This document shows positions 1 through 11,008 of a DNA stretch of 64,000 nucleotides, piece by piece. The notes below the pieces were generated by a model, which saw nothing but the letters and a program-made list of their open reading frames with translations, did no database searches and was not told the origin of the DNA. The position numbers were made by a program, and so were the translations under genes. The stretch comes from Poa pratensis. Lineage: Eukaryota; Streptophyta; Magnoliopsida; Poales; Poaceae. The stretch is taken from positions 22,735,326-22,799,325 of the forward strand of contig CAMZMU010000107.1 of the NCBI GenBank assembly GCA_947311845.1, given 5' to 3'. Numbering within the stretch: the stretch's first letter is position 1; the number at the start of each line of letters is the position of its first letter.

Positions 1-118
1 TATCAGAATCAGACATGCAAACCGAAAAGGCACTTACTGGGCCCACGTGTCAGTACAAAAGAAGTGGGCGATTCAACCGCTAGTTGGTGTGGTGACCAGG
101 CAAATTTTGTGGACGCAG

Positions 119-2399
119 GCCGATCAAGTAGGCACCAGGAGGCGCGCGGCAGCGTTCGGGCTACTCTCCGGCGTGTCGGCGGCCGGGTTCCTCTCGGGGA
201 CCGTCACCGCGCGGTTCCTCCCGACCTCCTCCACCTTCCAGGTCGCCGCGGCCGTCGCTGCGGCGGGAGCCATCTACCTCAGGGCATTCGTCCCGGATTC
301 CGGCTCTGCTGTGTCCTTCGATGACGAACCCTGCGCTCCCCTGCTCCAAGGCTCGTCCTGCTCCTCTGCCACCTCGTCTTCCACTTCCTCCGATGGAGAG
401 CTGTCGCCGAGGCTCCCGCCCTACAAAGGCGTGCTGCCCTCGCCGTCCGACATGGTCGCGCTCCTCACTGGCAGGTGAGGTTTCTTGTTGAATAACAACT
501 GCAGTAATTGTGCCCATGTTGTTCAAAGATTGCGCTAGCTCACTTTTTCTGTACTTCAAATTCTCACTGAGAATAATCCTACACAACACTTAACACCATA
601 CTACTGCCTCACTAATGAATTATGAGTTCCACGTGTTGATGTGCTATTACTGTTCCGTGCAGTTCGACATTGTCCGCGGCGGCAATGGTTACTTTCTTTT
701 ACAGTCTTGGTGAACATGGGCTTCAGACTGCATTACTGGTATGCATTGTTTCCCCAACTTAACCATTTATTTGAAATCTGAAAACAATGACCAGAATTCA
801 GAAAATCCTAGCGTTGAACAAATATAGCAGGTACCTACTTTCTGGCAAGCTGCATGAGCAAGGCAATTGCACTATATTAATTCTAATCTCTAATATTTAA
901 TTACTAAGATGTTTACCAGATTTTTTTACTAAACATAGTGTAAATTGTTTCATGCCTAAATGTTACCCATAAAAATTTGCAATCAACAGAATATCTGTTT
1001 TCTCTCATTATTTGTGACATATAACTAATTGTTAACTTACTTGCAGTATTACCTGAAAGCACAGTTTGGTTACAGCAAGGATGAGTTTGCTAATCTACTG
1101 CTTATTGCCGGTGCTGCCGGAATGCTCTCACAGGTACCAAAACCATTGTAACTCGGAACAGTTTTATGGTTGCAGGCTTTGCGGCCTTTGAATTTTGGCC
1201 ATGTCAAGGCTACAGACTATTGTTTTTCTTTTCATTTCAAGGCTGCAAGAGTAAGTTATTCATATTTATTTTATTTGACTTACGATACTATCTTTCAGCT
1301 AACAGTAATGCCAATTCTTGCTCCAATCCTTGGTGAGGAGATGCTACTTACTATTGGGCTATTAGGAGGATGCACTCATGTAACAGCCTTTTACCAAATC
1401 TTTTTTGTTATTCACTTGCTGATTATTTTAGCACGCCTTGTTTTCAGATGCTGAATAATTTTCATATTGCAGGTTTTCCTCTATGGCATCGCATGGTCTT
1501 ACTGGGTACTTTCCTCTATGGCATCGCATGGTCTTACTGGCACTGGCAATTTGTTCCCTGTTTGTTGTTGCTTTGCTCTGCCTGTTACAGTGTCACAGTA
1601 GCAATATACATATACAATATAGTTGCGTGGTTGTTCAGTACTGCAAGATTGTATTTCTAGTTTATGCTTTCTAACTTTGCCTTAAATAATTCACAGGTAC
1701 CATATTTTGCTGCGGCGTTTATAATTTTGAGTGCTTTTGTTCACCCATCTGTAAGCCTTGAATTTTGCCCAACCTTTCTTTTCTTTTGTTTCCGAGAGAT
1801 CCACTTCATGATGTTTCATCTTCTGTAGATAAGGACCAATGTATCAAAAAGTGTTGGATCAAATGAGCAGGTAACTTTGTTTAACTGAAGATAGGTACTG
1901 ATGTTTGTCCTATATTGCCCAGCAGTCTGCACTTGTAAGTGTGTTCATCGCATTTATTTTGACAGGGAATTGCTCAAGGGTGTATATCTGGAATCAGTTC
2001 TTTTGCTAGCATATTAGCTCCACTCGTCTTTACTCCTTTAACAGGTAAGGGTACATGAACTAATGCATTTAAGTTTTTGTATGTGGTGGTTTCCCGAATG
2101 GTTTATAATGCAAAACAGTTTTTCTTGTTTTCTTTTCTCAGCATGGTTCCTTTCAGAAACAAAGCCTTTCGACTTCAAAGGTTTCAGCATCATGGTTGCT
2201 GGTTTTTGTACGGTAGGACTACAATTGAAACACCTTTCTGAATTTTGTTCAATGCAAAAAAAAACTATTTACAAACTCTAACTAAAGAACTTTTAACGTG
2301 TTTTTGCAGCTCATTGCCTTTGTCATCAGCATTAGGATTCGTGGGGCCAGATGTGGAGCAAACGAGAAAGTGGGCATTGTGCAGCATGAGCAAGCATGA
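119..2399 (+). CDS. MFS transporter, HIAT1/TetA-like (3' part, ten exons)
   Basis: This is the C-terminal part of a major-facilitator-superfamily transporter of the plant 'hippocampus abundant transcript 1 / tetracycline-resistance-like' type, an integral membrane protein whose substrate is not known here. Exons read in one frame through GT-AG introns: 119-474, 663-738, 1047-1133, 1299-1379, 1473-1505, 1697-1750, 1829-1870, 1966-2044, 2142-2212 and 2310-2399 (TGA), giving 322 residues. The first visible exon starts after an AG acceptor in phase 0 (ADQVGTRRRAAAFG), so the N-terminal half and start codon lie to the left of the window. Later exons give hydrophobic MFS-like segments such as PYFAAAFIILSAF and GISSFASILAPLVFTPL. 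A hydrophilic Ser-rich loop (SSCSSATSSSTSS) separates the halves. Exon 1 is GC-rich and later exons are not, a common gradient in grass genes. Exon 5 and its donor site are tandemly duplicated (separate entry). Family assignment is from recognition; the splice sites are seen directly. Confidence 0.85.
1475..1540 (+). repeat. 35-bp tandem duplication over exon 5 and its splice donor
   Basis: A 31-bp stretch at 1475-1505 recurs perfectly at 1510-1540 with a GTAC linker (period 35). It covers almost all of exon 5 of the MFS gene. Only the first copy is followed by GT; the second is followed by CACTGG, so it has no donor directly after it and lies in the intron. Confidence 0.9.
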
Positions 2400-2990
2400 T
2401 GACTGAATTACCAAAGCAAAAAATATGTGAACCAATCCCAGGTACTAACACACAGGATGCATGAAGACTGAACTTCAAACTACATTTGAGCTAGGAATGC
2501 TCCTAACCGAAGGATAAAACCACCACGAAACATGCAAACATTGTTCCAGTTACTTCGTGGACGCCACGCTTTCAGGATAAAAAATCGTGTGCAAACTAGG
2601 TGCCTTTCTCTTTTCCATCACACAGACGACACACAAGACAAGTTCATGATGTCTAACTCAGCGAGCAAGACCAGGCTGTTGTAAAGTTGCTACCTGACCG
2701 AAATGCTTGACTGTAATTTTCTTCAGCAAGTGCACGAGTAGGAGGCTATTAGAAGGCCACGCTTAGTTTCTGAATTCAGATGCACGGTTCAGTAAACATA
2801 ATGATTTAATAATGGTGTGTCCAGAAGTACACAACACAACAATGGCCCTGTTACGTTAGAAAATCAGAGTGCTCTTGCTCTAGTACTACGGCTAAACAAT
2901 CATCAGTTCAGTCAATCAACCACACGCACGCCTAAATCCAGACGCTGCAATCCAATCCACACGGTTACCCAGCACAGTCCCGCCGTCACG
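2400..2990. other. Convergent intergenic region (two 3' UTRs)
   Basis: 591 bp between the stop codons of the MFS gene (2399) and the LEA_2-type gene (2991, opposite strand). It should hold both 3' UTRs, tail to tail. I see no coding frame, tRNA or transposon end in it. Confidence 0.6.
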
Positions 2991-5900
2991 TCACCTCCCG
3001 TCGTGGTACTCGCAGTCGGCGGCGACGCCATGCACAGGCTTGCCGAGGTGTGCCTCACGGACGTCGAGCCGGCAGCCGACGCGGCGGTAGAACTTGGAGC
3101 GGAGGAGAACGCCGAGGATGTGGGCGCGCGCCCGGAGCACGAAGGCGAGCCTGAGGGGCACCACCGCAGGGCCGAGGCGGCCGTTGTTGGGCTTGCTGTG
3201 CAGGTCGGCACCCGCGCCGTAGAGCGGGACCTGCCTCCCCACCACGGACACCGTCACCACCCGCCCGCTCCTCCGCGCCTGGTAGAACTCCTTCATCTGC
3301 AAATATAAATGAATTGATTATGTTCACAGATTAACGCAGGAAATTTCACTTTTTACCGTCATCTTATCCATCATAAACCAGGATCGGGAATGTACTTTGC
3401 ATGCGTAATGGTACTACGGAGTAAATCAGAGAAAAGGTCCATGGTGGTTTTGCTGCGCACTGGGGGCCATCATCCTACTGCCCAGCATAGGATTCCCTGG
3501 CTCTGGCAAAGTGGCAAGCAGGAGCAGAAAAGTGCACAAGCCACAGGCCGAGGCAGAGAGAGTCCATTGCCAAATTAACTACGCAAAAAGGCATGATGTC
3601 TGACACCCAGAAAAGCAGTAAAGGCACACGTCCTCTTGGTGGCGTTGTGGCCTGCCGTTTCACCATTTCGCATTGGCTCTTTGCCAAGGGTAGCAGGGCG
3701 TGCTCTGCAGCAGTAGCCTGCAGTGGCGTGGAGGAGCAGGCAGGCTAGTCGTTCTCTGTACCACCAGTACCGGCCCTTCTTCGTCACGAGGACGAGAGAG
3801 GAGAAAATATGGTGAACTTGCTGCTTGGGCCTTGTGACCACGGTCACGTGAACGCCATGCCCTGCCCGCCCAGAGAAGGCCGCGCATTACTACTGTACTG
3901 TGTACTTCGGTCTCGCACCACGCCGCTGGGCGCTGGCTCTGTACATTGTTAAATTTAATCACGTGCACATCGACCCAGCAGTCCCGCTCCCGCAGGTAAA
4001 TTGCTCCTTGCAAACTGTGAATCGCAAGCTGCCTCATGTTCATGACCGCGGTACGCATGGACGCATGGTCATTCTAAAAGTTCTCCATCAGGATGGCCCA
4101 TTGCATGGCCTAGCAGAGGTCAGAGATCATCTGACGGTCCGGTCGCTCGAGCAAGCAAACGAGCTCAGTTTTGGACTTTCAACACGGCGGTACTTGTTTT
4201 TATTTTAGAAAATGGAAGCTTTTTTATCACTGGCTTTCAAAATTGCAAATGTCGTACTTATATTTGTTTTCTCCAAACGTAATCCCTTTACTTTGGGCGT
4301 ACTCCCGCGGAAACGAATCTGGACAGCGACGAATAGGAAGGGAACAGTGCAGGTACGTTTTCCCGTTTTGCTTTCTCCCATACCTAGGCCAAGGGATGCA
4401 GTACATATACTAGTAGACTACTCCAGTACTCTGCTCAAGGGTTTCGTTTAAAATGAGAAGAAACTCTGCTCCTGGGATTGGGAATGCTAAAAAGCAGAGG
4501 CTGGGTACTAGTGCGAAACAGAATCCACGGGATTTGACGAAATGATGATTAATCATGGCCAGGATAGCCGCAGCAATGAGCAGTCTGATTGGCTACATGC
4601 TCCAAGCAAGCCGAAACGATTACCAGAGCAAAACATGTGCTCATCACATCTCAAGAACGCCAGCCATCGACTTGCCGATTATCTGGAAACAACGGCATGT
4701 GGCGCCATCGTTGGCATTTGTTTCTCCTCGCGTAAGCGGCAATAACTAGGGTCAGATTTATAGCCTAATTAAGCGGGGCCAGCGTAGCGCTCACATCGCC
4801 TTCCGGATTCTAATCCAGGTAACGAGCAATTAAGGACTGCAAGCTGGTAATGGCTGAGCAGGAGGAGAGCTGGATGCAAATGGAAACATGCAATGGTGGA
4901 TGAGAGAGGAGCACGTACGTTTCCGGAGGCGACGGTGAGGTCGTCGAAGAAGAGGTGGAAGGGCGTGGCGGTGACGTGGAGGCCGAAGAAGGTACCACGG
5001 TTACGGAAGCGCAGCCTCACCGTCGCGTTGACTGACATCATCCTCGTCGGCACGCCCGTCCGGTCCGTGCCGCCCTGGATGTGGTACGACTCGAACACCA
5101 CGCTCTGCAGAATCAACAAGAACACCGCACTTCACTTGTCAGTAAAGTAATCGATTCGATGCACTCGAGAAGACGAGTGAGTTTGTTTAGTCGCGACATC
5201 CGCATGATGTCCTCGAAGTAGTGGAGCAATGTTTGCATGTTTTGCGGCCGTTTCAGGCACCTTGCCCAAATGCAGTTAAAAATTCAGAGTTTGTGCGATC
5301 GATCCAAGGGATAATGCTCTAGTTATTGCTACAAATTTCGAAATTGTAGTGGAAGATACATACGGCTTCTTTCTTGTCTTCAAATGATTAGAGGAATGCT
5401 ACTAGTAATTGGACAAGTATCGATTTCTACACAAGTTGAGGTAAAATGGTAGATTATTTGAAGAAGATCGAGTGCGTAATGTTAGAAAAATCGAAGACGA
5501 AAGGATTCTTATTTCTTAAAGGAGATGAGAAATGGTGGGAACCGGAGAGGAAACAGTGGCGGCTGACCTTGACATCGACGTGGGGCTTGTAGGACTTGCT
5601 GGCGCCCCAGAGCACGAGCAGGAAGAAGGCGAAGACGGCGACGAACGCGAGCGCCGCCAGGGCGTAGCACCTCCACGGCGACGGGGCGCGCTCGCCGTCC
5701 TCATCCTCGTCGTCCCCGACGCTCCCGGCGCCGCTCCCGTGCCCGAGGCGGCGCCAGGGCACGGTCCCCGCGGGGCCGCCGGAGCGGCCGAGCTGGTCGG
5801 AGAAGAGGAGGCGGCCGGTGGAGGACTCGCGGGAGTGGTGCATCGCGGCGGCGGCGCCGGAGTGGTGGTGGTGGTTGTGGAAGCCGTAGTGGAGCGGGGA

Positions 5901-6080
5901 CTCGGCCGGGGTGGAGCCGGCGAGCGACATCTTCTCGGCGGCGCCGCCGGAGGCCAGGACGACGTCCAGGTGGGAGGCGGCGGGGCTGAGGACGTAGTAG
6001 GCCGGTCGGCGCGGCGACCGCGGCGGGGACGACGGCGCCAGGCTCGTCACGTCGGAGTCCGTCTTGGCGTGCCGTGCCAT
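2991..6080 (-). CDS. LEA_2 / NDR1-HIN1-like membrane protein (three exons)
   Basis: A complete gene for a type-II-like membrane protein of the late-embryogenesis-abundant group 2 (LEA_2, NHL/YLS9-like) family; members act at plasma or plasmodesmal membranes in stress and defence. Exons are 6080-5568, 5104-4919 and 3296-2991, all joined in phase 0 at GT-AG sites, giving 334 residues. The start is the first ATG of the long exon 1 frame. Residues 1-135 are a cytosolic, Ser/Pro/His-rich region with a HNHHHH run (69-73), the motif PAYYVLSP (26-33), often seen in this subfamily, and an acidic patch (DDEDEDGE). One transmembrane helix lies at about 137-158 (YALAALAFVAVFAFFLLVLW). From 172 on is the LEA_2 beta-sandwich (SVNATVRLRFRNRGTFFGLHV). 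Codon use is very GC-rich. Intron 2 (3297-4918, 1.6 kb) holds no recognised element. The molecular partner cannot be told from sequence. Confidence 0.88.
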
Positions 6081-6615
6081 CTCGGGAGCCGCGCGGCGCG
6101 ATGGGCGTGCGTGTTTGTTTGTCTTCTGGGATACACTTGCTAGCTGGTGTGAGGAGGAAGGAGAAGCGCAACGGGCTTGGACTTTGGAGCCTTCCGCTTG
6201 ATTGATTGATGACCAAGGTTTTGACGCGAGGGGTTTTGAAACAGTGTGCGGCAGAGGTTAATGGCGATGGAGTGTGCGACCGTCCTCTACGGCCATGGCG
6301 CCGGTGAAACGTGGGGCACTGCTGCTGGCGTCTGCTGGCTAGACCAAAAGGTCCAAACCATGGCCGCGGATTCAGACTCGAGCAGTGTGCTTGTATTTGC
6401 TCCTAAAGTCACCACTAGTCCAGATCTGAATATATTACCATTTACCATGATGTTTTTGTTCGCTCGAAAAGATAGCATTTAGAGCACCTCCACGGGTGCT
6501 CCAAACATAGCGTCGCGCAAGGTTGCCGAACAAATGCTATTGGTAGCGGGACACAGCTTGCCGCACTATTGTGAACGTCTCCCCCTCCGACCGCTCTCAA
6601 TAGACGCTAGTAAGA

Positions 6616-6920
6616 TTTTTTTTTGAGAAACACAGTACAGACGCAGACGTTCACAAACACGTACGTACAGACACCCCTATGAACGCACGCACGCAAACCC
6701 TACCTCTATGAGCACCTCCGAGAGACTGGTCCGGCAGATCTTGAGGTTGACGAAGTCACCACGGGCGCCTCGCTGTTGACGGGCACGTCACCTACCACTG
6801 AATACCGCCGGTTAAATCCTGGAAAATCCAGCAAAATGCGATCACCCATGCCAAGTCTGGGACTTGAACCTGGGTGGGCCGGTTCCACCACAAGGAACCA
6901 AACCAGCTGAGCTAGGCTTA
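6616..6920 (-). mobile_element. tRNA-derived SINE (Au-SINE-like)
   Basis: Read on the minus strand, it begins with an RNA polymerase III promoter: A box TAGCTCAGCTGG (plus positions 6914-6903) and B box GGTTCAAGTCC (6870-6860). It runs about 300 bp and ends in an oligo-A tail, seen as nine T at 6616-6624 on the plus strand. The body, with GAGCACCTCCGAGAGACTG seen on the plus strand, resembles the Triticeae Au SINE. It sits inside the Harbinger remnant, so it inserted after that element. Confidence 0.75.
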
Positions 6921-7229
6921 AACCAGTTTTGAACACATAAATTTAAAATCATATACTACATAATTTTGAACACATAAATTTGCTTCATGAAAATAAATAA
7001 AACAATTCATACAATAATTCAATTTAAAATAAATCACACACTCAATTAGGAGGGCCGGATGCTTGTCCTTTGATTGCTCACATAGGCGCAAATAGATCAT
7101 TTTATAGCTGAGTGTGAGTTTCTTCGTCTCGGATTTCGGCGTTCTTTGTGAGGAAACTGGCAAATTCTCTAGACAAATCATAATCAACCTGGGAAAGAGG
7201 GCCCTGAAGTACGAGTGCTCATCGCGCAG

Positions 7230-7301
7230 TGGAGGAGCAACGTGTTCCCTCTCGATGATCATGTTGTGCATGATCACACAAGTCAACATCACCTCCCACA
7301 T
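7230..7301 (-). pseudogene. Harbinger transposase C-terminal remnant
   Basis: About 24 residues contain CVIMHNMIIE, a hallmark near the C terminus of plant HARBI1-like transposases (Plant_tran/DDE_Tnp_4 type). An in-frame stop (TAG) lies just upstream and the sequence after it loses similarity, so it is a fragment without function. Confidence 0.6.
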
Positions 7302-7796
7302 CTGCTATTGAGTGAAGGCAGGGGAGGAGTTCAGCATGGAAGGGATGACGGAGATGAAAATAAAAGGTTGGGTCGTTGTCGTGTGGTGCCCGCCCGTCAG
7401 TATCCATAGCGGATTTATATGCCCATAAGCGGAGTTATATGCCCCGGTTCCATGGTTAGGGTATTCCCTATGTTGAGCCTACTCAGATCAGAACAAAAAA
7501 AAATTATTCTCTTTCGCATGTCGGTCGGCTTTAAGCAACCTTTGCATTTCCTGCTGAGATCCCAAGTCTCCAAGTGGGCCATCTTGGCCACCCAAGACCT
7601 TGGCTTTTTAGAGAATTGACGTGGTCGCCGGCGTCCCTTTGCCTCCCTACAAACAGGGTGTGACTCAGGGTTGCCAGACGCTATATTGTACCCGTCCGGC
7701 AACTTTGGCGCTATGGGAGGCCCGATGAGGGACGTTTTGTTGCCGCACTCCCAATAGCCATTTTGGGGGCGCTATTGGAAGCCGGTGGAGATGCTC

Positions 7797-8511
7797 ACAG
7801 CTGTAGTCTATGTTCAACATAAAGTTTTGATGTATTGGATGAAAAGTACATGTGCCATCAGTACACTACAGAAGTAGAAGGGGTTCGGGAACGATGTGAA
7901 CTCCTCAGTATTTTTAGATCAGAGTACCCCGCCTACTAATAAGTTCCAAGGGCACATCATTTGTACTAAAACCTGACGACCCCCGATCCTTATTTTCTTA
8001 CAAGCGTCATGCGTCAACCCTTATTTACTACGGAATACAAATAATTTGATCACAATTCCAGAACCAGACTATCCGCGGACACGCATCAATATAGCACCTC
8101 AGCTCTATTACACCTGAACTCTGCGAGGCCCAGACTCATTATACTGGGCTTTAGGCCTCAAGTGGACAATTCTAGCCAAATTCACCCCACTAAGTAATTC
8201 ATTGGAGATTCTCAAAATGAAAAACTTACTGTAGCATCAGTACAAAAGCTTGGCATCTACATCTAAAAAAAAAGGGTTGACAGCTATCCCCACAAACCGA
8301 GCGAAAATTGGGACAGAGATGTCAGCGAAGTTTCATTTGTCATTCTGACACAGCAACATGACCCAATATGTTCTTATTGCATCTGTTTCATACTCTATAT
8401 ACAAGACATGAGCACTTTGAGTCCCCCTGAATACCGTTGCCTTCACAAGTATAAACCAAAATTTGATAGCAAAGACAGGTGCGCACAAATGGCTAAACAT
8501 GTAAGAAATCC
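7797..8511. other. Intergenic, includes RMD5-like 3' UTR
   Basis: 715 bp of AT-rich sequence between the Harbinger end and the stop codon of the RMD5-like gene. It presumably holds that gene's 3' UTR. No other feature was recognised. Confidence 0.5.
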
Positions 8512-9723
8512 TCAGATATACAGCCGCTTACACTCAGATGCCAATGCTTCGGAAGGGCAATATGGGCACTTGAATGACCGGGAGCTATTCTTTGATAACT
8601 TCACGGTCGACTGCTTCGACAAGACATGCCCACATGGCAGAAGCATCGGAGGGTTATCATCGCTACCTTGCTCACGGAGCACAGGACAGACGAACACCGA
8701 GTGGTACTGAAACTCCCGACCGAGGTCCAGAGGGAAAGGAAGTTGCTTCATAGATTGCCACTCCCTCTTCGCAGCTAGCACATCCATCAGTTTAAGAAGA
8801 ATTGGCAAGACTTCAGCTCCAGCTGCAACTGTCATACCCAGAAGACCCGCGGAGGATTGACCCTCCAGATTGCAGAACTGCTCAGCAAACTCCTCCGCTA
8901 GCTTCTCCCAGTTTGTTGGTAATAAGAACTCTGTATATGGCGACTGGTCAAGGCGCCCAGCCCATAATATGGAGGCTGCCAGCCTCTGGAACTCAGCCTT
9001 GCGTATGGTGGAAAATGGTGCCAGGTACGCTTTAGCATACTGAAGAGCCTCATCTTTTTTTCCTTGCTTAAGTATGTCAAGAAACAACAACTGGTGAAGC
9101 TTAAGCTCAAGACAGGAACCGCTTTGTAGTAGTGCATCATGATTTTTCATTGTCCAACTCAGTGCTGGCTCACAATTCCCAGTCTGCAATGCACCACGAA
9201 TCTCATACATCTGCTGAAACAGTTGTCTCAGTTTTATAGAGGCTGAGGAAGTGGCCTCTCCAATAAAGTTGTCGCCAATGTCAAATAACGCCTCACGATA
9301 TAGATGGTTTGCAATAATTTCATTCAGCACATGTGGTTCCATGTCCACATTCTTGTAAGCTTTTGAAATATCGCTGATGAAGAATTTGTCTGTGATCTTA
9401 ATCCACTTGTTGAGTGCAGTGTGCATTTCTTTCTGGCAGCTTTCAAGTTGCTTCATTGGGGCCAACTCTTCAAGCTTATTCTTCAATGTAAGAAGAATAT
9501 CATTGTTCAGGTTTGATGCAGTATCCCCTTCATTGCCGTTTTCCTGGAAAGCTCTGATGGCGTTTGATGCAGTATCCCCATCTTTGCCGTTTTCCTGGAA
9601 AGCTCTGATGGCCTGTTCAATTTCTTTCACAATATGGTTCACCAGATCTACAGTTTTTGAGCATGCAAGCTTCTGCCTTTTGACTGCATGGTCGAATGCA
9701 TCCTTCACTGTACCTACTTCCAT
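8512..9723 (-). CDS. RMD5: RMD5/GID2-like E3 ubiquitin-protein ligase subunit
   Basis: Encodes a 403-residue homolog of RMD5 (Gid2/RMND5), the RING subunit of the CTLH/GID E3 ubiquitin ligase that marks proteins for proteasomal turnover. The coding region is one uninterrupted exon. In order: an N-terminal helical region, a LisH-like segment at about 131-160 (HVLNEIIANHLYREALFDIG), CTLH at about 165-222 (QMYEIRGALQTGNCEPALSW), CRA at about 222-315, and a degenerate Gid-type RING at 346-393 with Cys346, Cys364-Gly-His366, Cys386 and Cys389. The length is close to that of plant homologs. An in-frame 17-residue tandem duplication occupies 38-71 (separate entry). A likely 3' splice site in the 5' leader (AG at plus 9759-9758) suggests an intron there, so the promoter is probably near 10.8-11.0 kb. 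A Helitron begins about 1.3 kb upstream of the ATG. Confidence 0.93.
   Translation of the reverse strand: MEVGTVKDAFDHAVKRQKLACSKTVDLVNHIVKEIEQAIRAFQENGKDGDTASNAIRAFQENGNEGDTASNLNNDILLTLKNKLEELAPMKQLESCQKEMHTALNKWIKITDKFFISDISKAYKNVDMEPHVLNEIIANHLYREALFDIGDNFIGEATSSASIKLRQLFQQMYEIRGALQTGNCEPALSWTMKNHDALLQSGSCLELKLHQLLFLDILKQGKKDEALQYAKAYLAPFSTIRKAEFQRLAASILWAGRLDQSPYTEFLLPTNWEKLAEEFAEQFCNLEGQSSAGLLGMTVAAGAEVLPILLKLMDVLAAKREWQSMKQLPFPLDLGREFQYHSVFVCPVLREQGSDDNPPMLLPCGHVLSKQSTVKLSKNSSRSFKCPYCPSEALASECKRLYI
9511..9612 (-). repeat. 51-bp in-frame tandem duplication in RMD5-like gene
   Basis: Residues 38-54 (AIRAFQENGKDGDTASN) are repeated at 55-71 (AIRAFQENGNEGDTASN). The two DNA copies differ at only a few bases, so the event is recent. 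It lengthens the helical N-terminal region by 17 residues without breaking the frame. Confidence 0.9.
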
Positions 9724-11005
9724 TTGAGATTATTACAGCAGGCCCCAACTTCTGCACCTGTGATACCAAATGGAACATGATTTGACCAGTCATTAAGTCA
9801 TAACAGTAGGTTACAAAGAGAATGGAATAAATTAGCGAGGAAAATAAGCAACATATGAACCAGAAAATGGTACACAAAAGGATTTCCCAGGTTAACTGTC
9901 AGAATTGCAAGCAAACACCTTAGATTCAAGAAGTACCACAGGTATCAGGCCATATATCATGGACAACGAATTCCGATCAGCTGGATGAAGCAATTATGTG
10001 GAACACCTACTCTTTGGAAGACTTACAAAATTATGATCAATAAAGAACAAGATCTGTGCTTCTTCTACAAACGGACAGGCTATTATATCACACAGGATAC
10101 AAGTGAACTATGGAGGTTCAAAGCGTCTGAAACAAACTGCAAACTTTGATAGGATGTTTTATGGATTCCAAATTAGAGAGGGCATAGAAGAGCAGCGCTC
10201 AACAGGGAATGAGACGAATGAATAAAAAATGAAGGACTACTAACTCCTTTATTTGGTTTCAGCGAATACAAATTGCATAACCACATCACACACGCAATTC
10301 TGCATCTAACTTTGTAGACAAAACGCATAATTCATCTTTGGCAAAATTCACAACAAAGTGTTGCAAACCGAAATCAACTGCCACCAAACTAACATAACTG
10401 GGCAAGAAACTGCTTGCCTATCACTAGTACTACAAATTCGGAGCATTTAATTTGGATCCTAGTGCACAATTGCAACTCCAAACGGTACTAATGTGGATTG
10501 ATTCCACATATGCTATGGTGATCCACAGATCACGAACATGTGCTTCAGTAGTCATCACAGATCACGAACTAACAGACACGGAAAAACCTCGATCACTTGA
10601 TCCTAAGGGACAATATCTTCTCTAAAAACTTTACGAAGAGTTCACTCATAAACAACACCTATGTTTCTCTAATCTGAGTAAAAAGAACACGGACCTTTCT
10701 TTCAGCAAAACAGATCCGTCGTCGGACGGCAGGAAAACGATGCGGGGAACCCGAGAGAGCCTGCGGTTAGGATTTATCTGACTGCTGTACCGCGATATAA
10801 GCAAATCGAACAGGACTGAAAGAGGGCGAAATCGGAGGAGGATTTCCTTGTATGCGAGAGCGATAGGATCCCGGAGGCGGTTCCTCCTATTCCGACAAGG
10901 AACCTAGGCAGAAGAGACGAACCCTACACCACTTGATGGCTGAATCTAACGGCCCAGTTAGGTAAGAGGCTGCATCTGGTTAATGGGCCGGTTGTGTAGC
11001 TAGAA
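9724..11005 (-). promoter_or_regulatory. 5' leader, leader intron and promoter region of RMD5-like gene
   Basis: Upstream of the ATG (minus strand) a splice acceptor-like TATCACAG lies at 9765-9758, followed by about 34 bp of leader. AT-rich sequence to about 10,680 fits a leader intron. A GC-richer stretch at about 10,720-10,920 could be the first untranslated exon. No TATA box is clear. The exon and promoter limits are inferred. Confidence 0.4.
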
Positions 11006-11008
11006 TCT

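Larger units (their letters stand above)
6482..7796 (-). mobile_element. Decayed PIF/Harbinger-type DNA transposon
   Basis: The ends are an imperfect inverted repeat: GAGCACCTCCACGGG at 6482 against GAGCATCTCCACCGG read leftward from 7796. GAGCATCTCCA-type ends are common on grass Harbinger-like elements. The interior holds a transposase remnant on the minus strand (7230-7301) and a SINE (6616-6920). No convincing 3-bp target duplication is visible (TTA left, ACA right), so one end may be altered. Most of the transposase is gone. Confidence 0.6.

Noticed and set aside
3405..3425. Stowaway MITE suggested by TACTACGGAGTA
   Set aside because: Only a 12-bp partial match to a Stowaway-type end and no inverted partner with TA duplication nearby.
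3297..4918. Separate small genes in the 1.6-kb intron of the LEA_2-type gene
   Set aside because: Open frames there are short, overlap on both strands and have no recognisable similarity; the splice sites on either side join the LEA_2 domain in phase.
6840..6915. tRNA gene suggested by A and B boxes on the minus strand
   Set aside because: The boxes are followed by a 200-bp tRNA-unrelated body and an oligo-A tail, and no cloverleaf fold was evident; it is the head of a SINE.
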